A stretch of 64,000 nucleotides of DNA. Source: Agrostemma githago (Eukaryota; Streptophyta; Magnoliopsida; Caryophyllales; Caryophyllaceae). The position numbers were made by a program, and so were the translations under genes. Of this stretch, positions 21,101 to 32,349 are shown one piece after another (position 1 is the stretch's first letter; every line of letters begins with the position of its first letter). The DNA is taken from positions 8,050,429 to 8,114,428 of the forward strand of contig OY288247.1 of the NCBI GenBank assembly GCA_958450325.1, read 5' to 3'. The notes below the pieces were generated by a model. It ran no database searches. It saw only the letters and a program-made list of their open reading frames with translations, and was not told the DNA's origin.

Positions 21101-23606
21101 GATACAAATCTCCAGCCCCCATTCATTGCTAATTCAGACTAGAATGATTTTTATCCTACATTTGTATGTTTTCTAATATTTGATAAAAATACTATTGCTT
21201 AGATGAATGTTATGTGTCAGTCACCGATATTAATATTAACACGATTGTACTTAATACATTTTGAAAATGGACGACATGATATTTTATTATCATTACTTGT
21301 AAAATATACTTATTTTTTAACGTCCCAGAAAAAGTGTTTTGTGCGCCTTCTACTGCAATCCTAGAATCGGCGCTGCTGTTAAAATGCTCAATATCTCTAT
21401 CTTTTATCTGTTGATACAAGTTATTTCTTTCCTCCAACCAGGCTACACAGGAACAATCTTGGAAGCATGAGGCCTACCTTCTATTTCCAGTTCATTTGGA
21501 TGGAACTCTACAGGACCATGCGACAGCTATGAAAGCTAAAAAGGAATTCTTTTCGACATTGGATGTTCTACAGATATTCCGACAGGTGAGCTTGGGTGAT
21601 ATTTGTTACTTCACATCGTCTGTAAATTTTTTCCCTCTGGCATCTCTGTGTTCATAATTTATGCATCTCCTTGCATCCTCATAGCTCTTTTTTTTTTGAG
21701 GATGCTTAGTTAGAAGCCACTACAATGTGGCCAACATCATTTTACTCAATTGCCAATCGTATTGGAGACCACGAATGGCTTACGATTAGAATTAATTACA
21801 TTATAACTCAGATTTTTGATGGGTTAAAGTCTTCAAGCAGGTCGTAGTTTTGACATATGCACCTGGGAATTTTTAGCTACTCAAATTCAAATGGCCATTT
21901 TTTGTATTGCTAATACTTGCCAAAAAAATGTTCATTCTTTTATGAAGAAATTTAGCTTAAATGTATTGTGATTCAGCTTTGTGCAGGATTAAAGCATATG
22001 CACAATTTTGATCCACCATATGCACACAATGATGTCAAACCTGGGAATGTTCTGATCACTCACATAAAAGGACAGGTGCCTGTTGCCATTCTTATGGATT
22101 TCGGAAGTGCTCGTCCTGCACGGAGACAAATCCGGTCACGTACCGAAGCTCTGCAGCTTCAGGTGCTGCTTGTTCTTCTATACTTCTTCATAAAAACTTT
22201 CTTCATAAAATTTGCAAATTCAGATTGTGCGGTTGGTTTCCTTCACAGATTTAATACTTTGCTTATTTCCTCCTATAAATTTGGAGTATGACTTCTAATA
22301 AATACGTTTTTACTTGGTGTTGTCATCGAGTGGGTAATATTTTTCTTACCTTCTATAAAACTATATAAGGACCTAATTGGGTGGATTTAAATGGTAGTGC
22401 AACATTAGTTACTTCTTCCGTATCTATATGTTCGTCCACTTTGTTTAATATATGGGTGGAGTATTATATTGAAAGTGGAAGAACATATAGGTACGGAGGG
22501 AATATTTTGGAGTATACAAGTGTACTTTTTATCAATCCTTGGAAATGAACCCTAAATGAAAAGTGACCAGTCTTTTTATTGGGACTGATGGGGTACTTTG
22601 TTGTTTAGATTCAGGCTGATGTTTATCATGCTTCTACTTACTAAGTGCGGGCGTAATCCTCTATCAAGTGTAATATTTCAAGGTTTTTAACAGGTTGTTA
22701 GTACTTCCATGGTTATGTCGCTGGGAAATCAGTTTTGGTAGTGTAAGAGGCGTATCCATCTATAGTATATCCATGGGTACAAACCATTCAGCTTTGTATG
22801 AACCCTCTTTCTACCAGATTGTATCCTCTTTTCCGTGTCTGTAACCATGCCAGCTCACGTGAGACTTTTCTTAAGAGAGTACTTGGGAAATGTTTTCCAA
22901 TAGAACTCAGTGACACTGAATTGTGATTACCTTTGATTTCCCTTAGATGCACCAGAAATTTAAAATGCTGAGCAGTTAATCACACTCCCTCCATTCTTTT
23001 TGACCTGGTATATTTTCCAAAATATGGTTAGGGTCTAGGGAGCTTGTAATATTATTATTATTATTATTATTGGACTATACCTTAGTATGCTCAACAGCCT
23101 AGAATTTAATTTTGCAGGAATGGGCATCTGAACACTGCTCTGCTCCGTATCGTGCGCCTGAGTTGTGGGATTGTCCGAGCCATTGTGACATTGATGAAAG
23201 AACTGATATTTGGTCTCTAGGATGCACACTGTATGCAATAATGTACGTGTCTATACATAATGCACTGAATATCAGTCCGGACTTCTAATGCAATCTTAGT
23301 TGCTTGTTAATTCCATACTGTGTTGCATTTGTTTGTTTGTGATTAATCTTTATGACCTATAATGATGCTGCCTGTAGGTATGGCGTCTCCCCCTTTGAGT
23401 ATGCATTGGGAGAAGCAGGAGGAAGCCTGCAACTGGCGGTGGTAAATGCTCAGGTAAAATGGCCAGTGGGACCCAAGACCCCATACCCTGATGCACTTCA
23501 CCAGTTCGTCACCTGGATGCTTCAACCCCAGCCAACTGTACGACCACGGATTGACGACATTGTCATTCATGTCGACAAGTTGATATCCAAGTACGCTAAA
23601 AGTTAA
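18193..23606 (+). CDS. STK16-like Ser/Thr protein kinase, six exons
   Basis: The exons I infer are 18193-18400, 18989-19131, 21442-21585, 21977-22162, 23118-23242 and 23378-23606. All junctions are GT-AG and in frame, giving 344 residues. The N-terminus MGCTFS is a good myristoylation/palmitoylation site, so membrane anchoring is likely. The glycine loop GEGGF lies at 35-39 and the VAIK lysine is K76. The catalytic loop is HNDVKPGN with D184 as base; Asn instead of Arg before it makes this a non-RD kinase. DFG is at 206-208 and APE at 240-242. Length and layout fit the plant relatives of human STK16 (Arabidopsis PK3 type). The start ATG at 18193 is chosen because it gives the acylation motif. 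Intron 2 is about 2.3 kb and holds an imperfect internal duplication. Confidence 0.9.
20226..20585. repeat. Imperfect ~170-bp duplication in kinase intron 2
   Basis: Two diverged copies follow each other at about 20226-20400 and 20405-20585. They share the order GTGACTTC/ATGACATC, GGTCAGGT, CTGTYARTYTC, GGGGACY, CCTTTTCYAAATSA and, last, ATCTAAATGC. Nothing suggests a function. Confidence 0.45.
22412..22502. mobile_element. Stowaway-like MITE in kinase intron 4
   Basis: The ends CTTCTTCCGTATCTATATGTTC and a matching inverted end (GAACATATAG, GTACGGAGGGAA) form a hairpin flanked by TA. The body includes a second inverted stretch (CCACTTTG/GAAAGTGG). It lies wholly within the intron and does not touch a splice site. 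Confidence 0.65.
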
Positions 23607-24336
23607 CGTGGAGGAGGGTTCTCCCAATTTGGCCAAATATCCTTGTGTGTCATGCCCTGCACCTATGGCTATGATTCCTTTTGAAAAGATGATTATTTTT
23701 ATTTTTTGGTCGAGTAGTTATCGAGGTGGTGTTGGTTACTGTTAACTGCTGAAATGCTGCTGTTAGTAATTTAAACATCTGCTATACTATGTTGAGATTG
23801 TTTATAGAAGACAGTATTGCTTGTAAACAAGACCAGTGTATTAATTACATTTCCCAACTACAAAATAAACCCTTAGTTCATCAGTCGATATTACCATCTC
23901 CACCCGTGTATTGAGCTTATAAGCATGATTATATACCAGTATTATTTTTAAAATATACTCCGTAGTATGTCCTTAGTTTTGTACTCCGTAATGTTTTTCG
24001 AATTTGGTTAATTTAGCAAGTTTTGATTGAACGAACTAAAATATGTTACGTAATGGGTTAAATTGTTTGGAACTAGTCGGTTGAGTTAAGTCGAGTGAAA
24101 ATGATTGAATTTGAGACTTATTGTCCAGAATATGACTTCGTCGTCTTAATCACTAAACTAACAAATGTATGTTAGTCAAGGTGATAGTCATGAATAACAA
24201 TAGAACTAAATAAAAAGCAGCTTATCTTGTACGGAGTACTACTGTACTAGTGGAGGTTAGCTTATAGCTGAAAGAGTTGTTACTGAATACTAATGTCTTC
24301 TTAGAGTTGTATTCTTACAATTGTTTGATTTAGATA
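23607..24336. other. Intergenic region between kinase and PPR genes
   Basis: AT-rich sequence with no coding signal. It holds the 3' UTR of the kinase gene and the upstream region of the PPR gene. Confidence 0.5.
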
Positions 24337-27201
24337 ATGCTTATGGTATTGCCATCCTTTATCTCATCCTATCAAACCCACCACACATTCAACCCCAACT
24401 CACACATTCACCAACAATTCAAGAAAAAACACACTCTTCTCTTTAATCCACCCCAAAATTCACTTGCTTTTTCCTCTTCTACAAAAAACCACAACTTAAA
24501 TGATGCTCTTGGCCTGATTCATCACCAATTGACTACTAACTCACTGCAATTATATAAGAATGTCACTCTTTTGATAAACTTATGTGGGCAGCACAGAAAT
24601 GTTGAAACTGGTAGAAAGGTTCATGAACTTGTCACTGCCCATTTCGGTCATGATCTTCATCTTCATACCCATCTTATCACAATGTACTCATTGTGTGGAT
24701 CTATTCTGGATTCTCGTATCGTTTTCGATCAGTTTAACATGAATGATAACCTGTTTATGTGGAATGCACTGATTAGTGCTTACACTAAAAATGAACTCTA
24801 CTATGATGCAATGCTGTTGTTCTGTAAGCTGGTTTCTGAGACTGAGCTGAAACCTGATAACTATACTTTGCCATGTGTGGTAAAGTCCTGTGCTTTGCTT
24901 TCGAATGTGGGTTTTGGAGGGACAGTACATGGATTAGCTGTGAAATTGGGCTTGGTATTGGATTTGTTTGTGTGCAATGCATTGATTATGATGTATGGAA
25001 AGTTTGAGTTGATTTGGGATGCTCTCAAGTTGTTTGAGAGGTTACCTAGCAGGAATTTAGTTTCTTGGAATTCAATGATTCGTGTTTTTTCTGAAAACCG
25101 GCTTCACGATGAGAGTTTTGATTTGTTCTTACAGATGCTTGTGGATGAGAACGGATTGATTCCAGACGTTGCGACAGTAGTTACATTGTTACCAATTTGT
25201 GCAGTGGAAAGGGATATTGAAATGGGAATGACGATTCATGCTTTTACTGTAAAACTCGGTCTCAGTAGCGAGGTAACTGTAAACAATGCCTTGATGGATA
25301 TGTATGCTAAATGTGAGTGTTCATTTGCTGCTCAAATTTTGTTCGAAAAGAACAAAAATAGAAACACGGTATCCTGGAACTCCATCATCTGGAATTGCTC
25401 TAGGGAAGGTAGTGAACTCACGACGTTTGATCTTTTGAAGAGAATGCAGATCGAGGGAGATGATACAAAGTTGAACGACGTCACCATTTTGAATGTTTTA
25501 CCAGTTCTGAGTAAAAAGTCACATCTGATGAGCTTACAGGAACTCCATGGTTACTCGATTCGACGTGGGTTCTTCTGCAGTGAGTATGTGGCAAATGCTT
25601 TTATTGTAGCCTATTCAAAATGTGGGTCAGTAACTTCTGCTTACTCTATTTTTCGAGGAATAAAGTCCAAGACCATTAACTCTTGGAATGCCATGATTGA
25701 TGGATATGCACAGTATGGAGAACCAAGGCAGGCCATTAACCTGTACACTGAAATGAAAATATCAGGCTTAAACTCAGACTTGTTTTGCTTAAACAGTTTA
25801 GTTTTAGCCTGTTCTGAACTGAGATTACTTTCATCTGGCAAAGAAATACACGGATTTGTGCTACGGAATGGTTTAGACAAGGACTCATTCATAAGTGTTT
25901 CACTTCTCTCATTTTACTTTCGGTGTGATAAATTGAACTATGCAAGGTCCATATTCGATCAAATCGAGAACAAAAGCTTGGTATCCTGGAATGCAATGAT
26001 TTCCGGGTACTCCCAAAAGGGCAATCCAGTTGAAGCTCTGGATATTTTCCGTCATACGGTTCTTAAAGGATTTCAGCCCGATGTGATCACAGTAACAAGT
26101 CTTCTTGCTGCTTGTTCACAACTGTCTTGCTTGAGGCTTGGGAAAGAAATACATGGATTCATATTAAGAGCCCATCTATCAAAACAAATGTATATTTCCA
26201 GTTCTATAATAGACATGTATGCAAAATGTGGGTGCTTAGGACTATCTCGAAGGTTCTTTGACTGCCTTACCCTAACCGAGAAGGATCTGGCATCATGGAA
26301 TGCTATGATTTCAGGATACGGGTACCATGGACATGGCACCGAGGCCTTGTTGCTATTTGAACAACTGCAAAGTCGATCTGGATTAAACTCGGATCACTTT
26401 ACGTTTATTGGATTACTGGTTGCCTGTAGTCATGCAGGACTTGTCGAAAAGGGTCTAGAATACTTGAACAGTATGGACAGTTTATACGGATTAAAGCCCA
26501 AACTGGAGCATTACACTTGTGTAGTGGACATGCTAGCTCGTGGTGGTCGACTACAGGACGCGTTAAACCTAGTTCAGAGCATGCCAATGAAACCGGACTC
26601 AAAGATCTGGAGTTGTTTGGTTAGCTCATGTAGAATCCACGCCGATATCGTCATAGGTAGAGTAGCAGCAAAGAAACTATTAGAGTTAGACCCAAACAGG
26701 ATGGAATCCTATGTATCAGTATCAAACTTAATGGCTCAAGCAGGAAGATGGGATGAAGTTAGAAACTTGAGGGGCGTAATAAAGGAAAAAGGTCTTCAGA
26801 AAGAAGCCGGGTGTAGCTGGATCGAATGTAAAGGGAAGATACATAGCTTTGTGGCTGGGGAGTCGATGATAAAACTTGGAGAGATGTGGATCGAGATAGA
26901 GAAGAGGATTAGAAGTATGGGATATGTTCCGGATACAGGCGCGGTTCTTCATGAGTTGGGGGAAGAGGAGAAGTTAGAAGTGCTGAGAGGGCACAGTGAG
27001 AAAGTAGCAGTATGTTATGGTTTGTTGAATAGTGGTAAAGGTGTGACATTGAGGATTAGCAAGAACTTGAGAATATGCAGTGATTGTCATAATGCAATGA
27101 AGTTGGTGTCTAGAGTTTCAGAAAGGGAGATCATTGTAAGAGATACTAAGAGGTTCCACCATTTTAAGAATGGTTTATGTTCATGCACAGATTATTGGTG
27201 A
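24337..27201 (+). CDS. Pentatricopeptide repeat protein, PLS-E-DYW class
   Basis: This single open frame of 954 residues has no introns, as is usual for plant PPR genes. After an N-terminus rich in Ser, His and Asn (likely organelle targeting), repeated PPR units run from about residue 75 to 780. They are recognisable by recurring motifs such as NALIDMYAKCG, SWNAMISGY and ACSxLxxLxxGKEIHG. E-type motifs follow (GCSWIECKGKIHSF). The C-terminal DYW deaminase domain has the HSE motif at 886-888, CSDCH at 914-918 and the final CSCTDYW. Such proteins bind single organellar RNAs and most DYW members carry out C-to-U editing. It resembles Arabidopsis At1g18485 in overall form, by memory only. The ATG at 24337 is the first in frame; Met3 is an alternative. 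Confidence 0.92.
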   Translation: MLMVLPSFISSYQTHHTFNPNSHIHQQFKKKHTLLFNPPQNSLAFSSSTKNHNLNDALGLIHHQLTTNSLQLYKNVTLLINLCGQHRNVETGRKVHELVTAHFGHDLHLHTHLITMYSLCGSILDSRIVFDQFNMNDNLFMWNALISAYTKNELYYDAMLLFCKLVSETELKPDNYTLPCVVKSCALLSNVGFGGTVHGLAVKLGLVLDLFVCNALIMMYGKFELIWDALKLFERLPSRNLVSWNSMIRVFSENRLHDESFDLFLQMLVDENGLIPDVATVVTLLPICAVERDIEMGMTIHAFTVKLGLSSEVTVNNALMDMYAKCECSFAAQILFEKNKNRNTVSWNSIIWNCSREGSELTTFDLLKRMQIEGDDTKLNDVTILNVLPVLSKKSHLMSLQELHGYSIRRGFFCSEYVANAFIVAYSKCGSVTSAYSIFRGIKSKTINSWNAMIDGYAQYGEPRQAINLYTEMKISGLNSDLFCLNSLVLACSELRLLSSGKEIHGFVLRNGLDKDSFISVSLLSFYFRCDKLNYARSIFDQIENKSLVSWNAMISGYSQKGNPVEALDIFRHTVLKGFQPDVITVTSLLAACSQLSCLRLGKEIHGFILRAHLSKQMYISSSIIDMYAKCGCLGLSRRFFDCLTLTEKDLASWNAMISGYGYHGHGTEALLLFEQLQSRSGLNSDHFTFIGLLVACSHAGLVEKGLEYLNSMDSLYGLKPKLEHYTCVVDMLARGGRLQDALNLVQSMPMKPDSKIWSCLVSSCRIHADIVIGRVAAKKLLELDPNRMESYVSVSNLMAQAGRWDEVRNLRGVIKEKGLQKEAGCSWIECKGKIHSFVAGESMIKLGEMWIEIEKRIRSMGYVPDTGAVLHELGEEEKLEVLRGHSEKVAVCYGLLNSGKGVTLRISKNLRICSDCHNAMKLVSRVSEREIIVRDTKRFHHFKNGLCSCTDYW

Positions 27202-27812
27202 AATATATACACTAGTCTGTTACTGTATGTATACCCAAAAAAAAAACTCCAACCGCGGCCTTCTTCTCAGCACTGTCATCCCTTTTTTTCCACCACCAGG
27301 TCGGAGATATATATGGCCGGTGCCGGTTCATGGCCTATCTCCGGCCACCTCACGCATTGTTTCCTCCTTCATCAACCATCTATCTCCTCAGTCATCACCC
27401 GTCTCTGTTAATTTATGCTCAATTGAACGTTTATAATCGAATAAACTTGACTCTTTGTTCCAAGTTTTGAAAGTGATACGAGTAATTTATTTTCAAATTG
27501 ATTGTTTGTAAGAGATGTTTTGTTTAAAATTAAAATAGTTGATAGCCGAGAAGTATAATAAAATCAAAAATATTTTGACTAAACCGAGAACTATATAACC
27601 TAGAATATGAAAAAACACGGTAGCGTAGTAAATAAACAAAAGTTGGAAAGTAATGAATGGGAGTATGAGTATGTTACTATGTTGGCAATCTTGGCATGGT
27701 TTATTGATCCTTGTCCGCTGGCTTGACGCTTGAGTCTCCCCCCGCAAACAAACTCCTCCGTTAACTACTCCTCCTATATTCATTCATTCGTTCATATTGT
27801 CCCTCTCCTTCC

Positions 27813-27868
27813 CTTCTTCTTCTTCTTCAGGTTCAGGTTCAGGTTCAGGTTCCCCCTCTCCCTCTCTG

Positions 27869-27918
<50 letters not shown>
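27813..27918. repeat. Compound microsatellite (CTT)n-(CAGGTT)n-(CT)n
   Basis: A run of CTT is followed by four units of a hexamer (CAGGTT) and a long CT/GT-interrupted (CT)n tract. It lies upstream of the small gene at 28006 and could sit in its 5' region. CT-rich tracts are common in plant 5' UTRs. Confidence 0.9.
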
Positions 27919-27919
<1 letters not shown>

Positions 27920-28005
27920 ATGTATGACCTAAATTGAAGTGGTATTTTGTAATTTGAATTAATTTTGAGGAGGCAGGTTGGTTCAGAAATTAAAGGGGGA
28001 GGAGG

Positions 28006-30791
28006 ATGAACAGCAGCAAGTCCCACATTCTTCTCCACGGTTTCCAGTAATTTACTTTCTTTCTTTCTTTCATATTCTTCATTCTTTTTGGATTTTGAAC
28101 TCACAACTTGCCTGCTTTGCCTTTTCAACTACACTATCATCTTTCACCGTTCTTTTAATGGTCTCTCTAGGTTTCGCCCTCCCATGCCTGCCTGCCTGCA
28201 TTCATCTCAAAATGGGGATATTTGATCTTCTACCTTTCTCACATTCATATATGTATACGCCTATCAAAGATTGAATATTTTCTAGTTTTCACAAGTTTAC
28301 CTACTCTACTGTGTACTACAGACTGGACTTTTGTAATAATACCCACCACTACCACCACCACCACCACCACCACCACCACTTGCTTCACTGCACATGAGGT
28401 GGAATTAGGATTCATATATGTTTAAAATAAAGGAAACACACTGCCATGGCTTCGCAGGTTACAATACGACGAGACGGGAAAGGGAGGAACGGATTAACAG
28501 TAGTGTTTTCCATCCACCTGAATACTTTCATTTCTCTCCATCCCAGTTTATTAACGAAATAAGGAACATTCTTCCTCTCCCTTTCCCTCCAAATTTATCC
28601 ATGTAAACACGGGGTTAGTGTATAGGGTAAACTCCATCACCGACATAGGTGATGGGAAGTGGCTGCAAAGAATAACACCCCAATTCAAGGCTTCTCAACA
28701 CAGCACATATTCTGGTTTCACATCAAAGATCACAATGTAACCCTACATCGCATATTTATCTGTCCAAAGGCGATCAGTCTATGCTGTACATCTTCTTGTC
28801 TATTCTCAAGTACTTGGTAGGTCGTACTGTTTGTTTGACCAGATTTTGTTGGTCGATTATGCAAGTTATTTGAGTAGGTGTGAACGTAGTTGGTGATGGA
28901 ATTGATGTTATTAAGGAGAACCGGGTGTTCAGGGAGATCCTTTGATGTTTAGAAGAAAATATTCCATTCAAGATCTATGTGATTGCCTTGATCATGTATA
29001 TATTGCTCTTGTTCTTACGCCTTGTTGATCTTCTTGCTCCATTGCCAATAAATTAGTTGGTTTTTAGAACCTGGCGATCTCTGCTTGTCTGAAAAGCTAC
29101 CTTGTATTCTGTCATGTTTATCTTTCAAGGCAAAGAAGCCAGAATTCGGGTTAGCTTAGATGAAATCCACGTGCATTGTTTAGACAGTCTAGCTGAAGTG
29201 TAATACGTTTCAATATCGCGTGCCTTTTACACATTTGTTGCATACCAAACTTGACTCTGAACTATGAGTCTATGATGGCAGTCTCCTCAATGAAATACTC
29301 TATATCTGAGAGTGTGAAGTTTTATTTCAATCTAATTGATGGAAATATCGACACAAATGCACATGGTTTTGGTGACAAATTTTGAGACAGAGCGAGATAG
29401 AAACGGATCAGAAATTCTTGGAAGAAATAAGCTGCACAAATAAGATATGGAAATGAGATTCTGGTATCCACTAATTCATGTCTGCCAGACAAAAACATCA
29501 GTTCAGCGGTCAGTAAAGAGTGCAGAACATTTTTATGATGCATCTAAATTACTCACTCATAATGTCACATCTTCTGCTCACTGCTTCAAAGCAACTAAAT
29601 TTGTTTAATTGAGGTTATTTTTTTGGGTAAAATAAGAGTGGTAAATGAGCAGACTTTTTAAGAGTTGTGACTTGTGATGAGTGGTTGAATCCAGTTCTTC
29701 TCTTAACTTGCTTTTATGCACTTGCTACTTCTCCTTTCATTTATCTCTCACACGGGCTATCTGCATTTTATTATGAATCTCTGGGTAGGTACATTAACTC
29801 GTGAAATTATTTATTAAAGCGCTTTTTCTTAAATTCAACAGGGACTTCACTGAAGAGGAAATTTCAAAGTATCAGAAATATGAAACTGATTATGCTCGTC
29901 GTTTGAGGGCAAAGTACTTTTCCAACAAGGACTTTTATGGAGGTAACCCTCTTTCAAATTATTTTTATGTGACCTGCTAGTGATGGAAGCAAAGCAGACT
30001 AATCTATGGGTGATTTACAATTAAACAAGCCGATAGGTCAGAGCTTCGACAAACCACAATCTGCCTGTAAATTAGGACGGAAATAGATATTAGTTGCAAT
30101 AGAACACTAAATTAATTGAGATACAAGAAAGGACATTACTCGCAAAACTTAAATGGTATGTTTAATTGATTTTTGAGCACACCTGTCTCACTTTCCTGTG
30201 TGTCATTATGGTTGCTCAGCAACTCTCCACCAAGGCTGCTCTTCTTTTTATTGTGAAGTTGCAGTCATTCTATGCAATTCTCTATGCAACTTCTTGGGTC
30301 ATTTGGAAACTGCCTCTGTGTTGCTAACACAAGCATAAGGCTGCAGACTTTCGTCCCCCTCCTAGCCCTGCAATTTACGGGAACCCTTAGAGGCAGTGGG
30401 TTAATGTTGTACGTAGTGAATCAAGCTAATCCTATATTGGGTTGTATTTCTGATTGCAGCTAACATTTTTGATCTAAAAGTAGATATGGGCAATGAAAAC
30501 ATCAAGTCAGGCAGGTACAATTTAAGTTAAATCTCTGGATTTTCGCCTTGCCATGTGTCGCACTCGCTGTTTGATATTAAAAAAATGCTTGTATTTGTTA
30601 ATATAAGGATGCGGGGTAACGTAGCAGGCAGTTTTTGGTTATGGTTTCTCAGGTGGTCCCCTACTCGGTCATTTGCGGACCCTGGTAAGAGTTTTGAAGA
30701 CACAAACCGGGTGGTGGCTTCTGGATCGGAAACACCTCTGAATGTGAATGCATCAAATGGTGATATGAGTCCTCAAAACAAAAACAAGTGA
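28006..30791 (+). CDS. Small conserved-looking protein of 111 residues, four exons
   Basis: The inferred exons are 28006-28046, 29842-29942, 30460-30514 and 30653-30791, all with GT-AG borders and in frame, giving 111 residues. The core is strongly patterned: FTEEEISKYQKYE, then DYARRLRAKYFSNKDFYG, then NIFDLK and WSPTRSFADPGKSFED. The C-terminus is hydrophilic and low in complexity. The predicted helix is rich in Tyr, Arg and Lys. No transmembrane segment or known domain is visible, so I give no function. Exons 2-4 are well supported by splice sites and phase. Exon 1 is less certain: its donor is CCA|GTAATT and it was chosen because it supplies an ATG in the right phase. Intron 1 is about 1.8 kb. 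Confidence 0.6.
28341..28380. repeat. (CCA)n microsatellite in intron 1 of the small gene
   Basis: About a dozen ACC/CCA units with one CTA interruption. Confidence 0.9.
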
Positions 30792-32349
30792 CAATACGGA
30801 TTCTTTAGTAAATAATTTTCTGTATTGAGGTCTTATAATATGTACATGCTAGTTCAGTAGAAATTTGCAAATTCTTCGATAACATTAACAGCCCTTGAAA
30901 ATTCTCCAGATCCCTTTCCGTGTTTCTGTATTTTGTATAGTCTCTGGAAAAGAGAAATAAATCAGATCAGATCTTCTGGCTTCTGCTCTTCGTTGAGTTC
31001 TTAGTGCTGAAGTCCTATCGCCTGTCGGAACTTGTATTGTATCGTACCTGTAGTCTGTAGACTGCTGCAAGAAACACCCTTTAGTATAATGGATATAGCT
31101 TACAACAAAAACCAAAACCAAATAAGTGGAGCCTTCAATGAATTCTTCTCCACTATCTTTCGATTGATTAACTCCTCAGGCAACTGTGCGAATACATCTC
31201 AAAGATCTGGGACATTAAAGCTGAACGATTCTGATTCTCAAAGAACTGGCAAAACCCTCACAGATTGAACTCCAACATCATATCGCAAGTTTGGTTCACT
31301 AAAACGGTTGCCAAACCAAATGATCTCGCCTTTAAACATTTACAACTACATCTTGATCGATTTCAACGGAAATACAGATGGCAGTGTCCACAGGAAGCAC
31401 TGAAAAAGGGTTTGATTGTTTCCTAACCGGAACACTTTTGATACGTTTCCTCCTATGTGTGTAGGTATATTTGTCCTTAAGCCGTGTCAAGGCTTTGAAT
31501 TATACGACTCACATGTACACTGTACGACGAATGTTATAGCACTATTTTTGGTAGGCAGAAAGTCTAAAGTTAGGGGCGGGTGGAGTATTTAGCTCGAAAA
31601 ACGTGAGAGCCCTTTTATGGTAATGACTTGATTATATTAGGATTAGGAAACGTTGGTGGTTTTTAGCTCGAAAATCTTGAGAGCCCTTCTGGTCGTTCGA
31701 AGTGGAATGCATGGATTGTAAGTTATGTTCTCTGCTATCGTTGGTCTGAAACTCTGAATGCTTATGTACGTGATACTGTATCCTGAACTAAACTTGCTAC
31801 ATGTAGTTTTTGCTGAAGTCAACTTTATATCGATTTCTGAAACGTACTCACTAGAAAACAATTGGAAAACCGATGTTTTTAAAATGTCTACATCTGTGCA
31901 TAGTTTGAGTCCCATTTGCAAGAGCCCTGAAGAACCGAGTTATATTGCTGTCAATTCAGAATGTAGATACGGTCATACTGACTACGGAGTACTTCTTTAC
32001 CTGTATAACCCTAAAGGATCCGGTTTTGACGATTTGATTACAGGAAGGAGACTCGAGTTAGTGACAGGCTGACAGCTTATAGCTTGCATTCTTCAGGGAA
32101 GCTGCTCTCATACCATTTGAAGGCCGTAAGTTCCTGGAACCATTTAGCTGTTGTGTAACTTCAGTTTAGACATTTTTTTTCAAAACCTTTGAAATTCTTC
32201 ACAAGTTTTCGCGCCGGTTGGTATCTAAACTAAAAGCATTTCGGAACAAAAAAGGTACTGTAACATACTCGGAAAAACTTCCATCAAACCATCAAGTTTT
32301 ATTTGCTTCATTGAGAAATGAGTGTACAACAAAATTCTTGTAGTTTTCG
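30792..32349. other. Intergenic region between the small gene and the IND1-like gene
   Basis: No gene is recognised. The right end (32262-32349) is homologous to 43607-43695 and belongs to the downstream flank of the IND1-like gene. An open plus frame of 104 codons (31758-32072) shows no recognisable family. Confidence 0.5.

Noticed and set aside
31758..32072. 104-codon plus frame downstream of the small gene
   Set aside because: Unusual composition, no homology recognised, no splice partners; overlaps an open minus frame.
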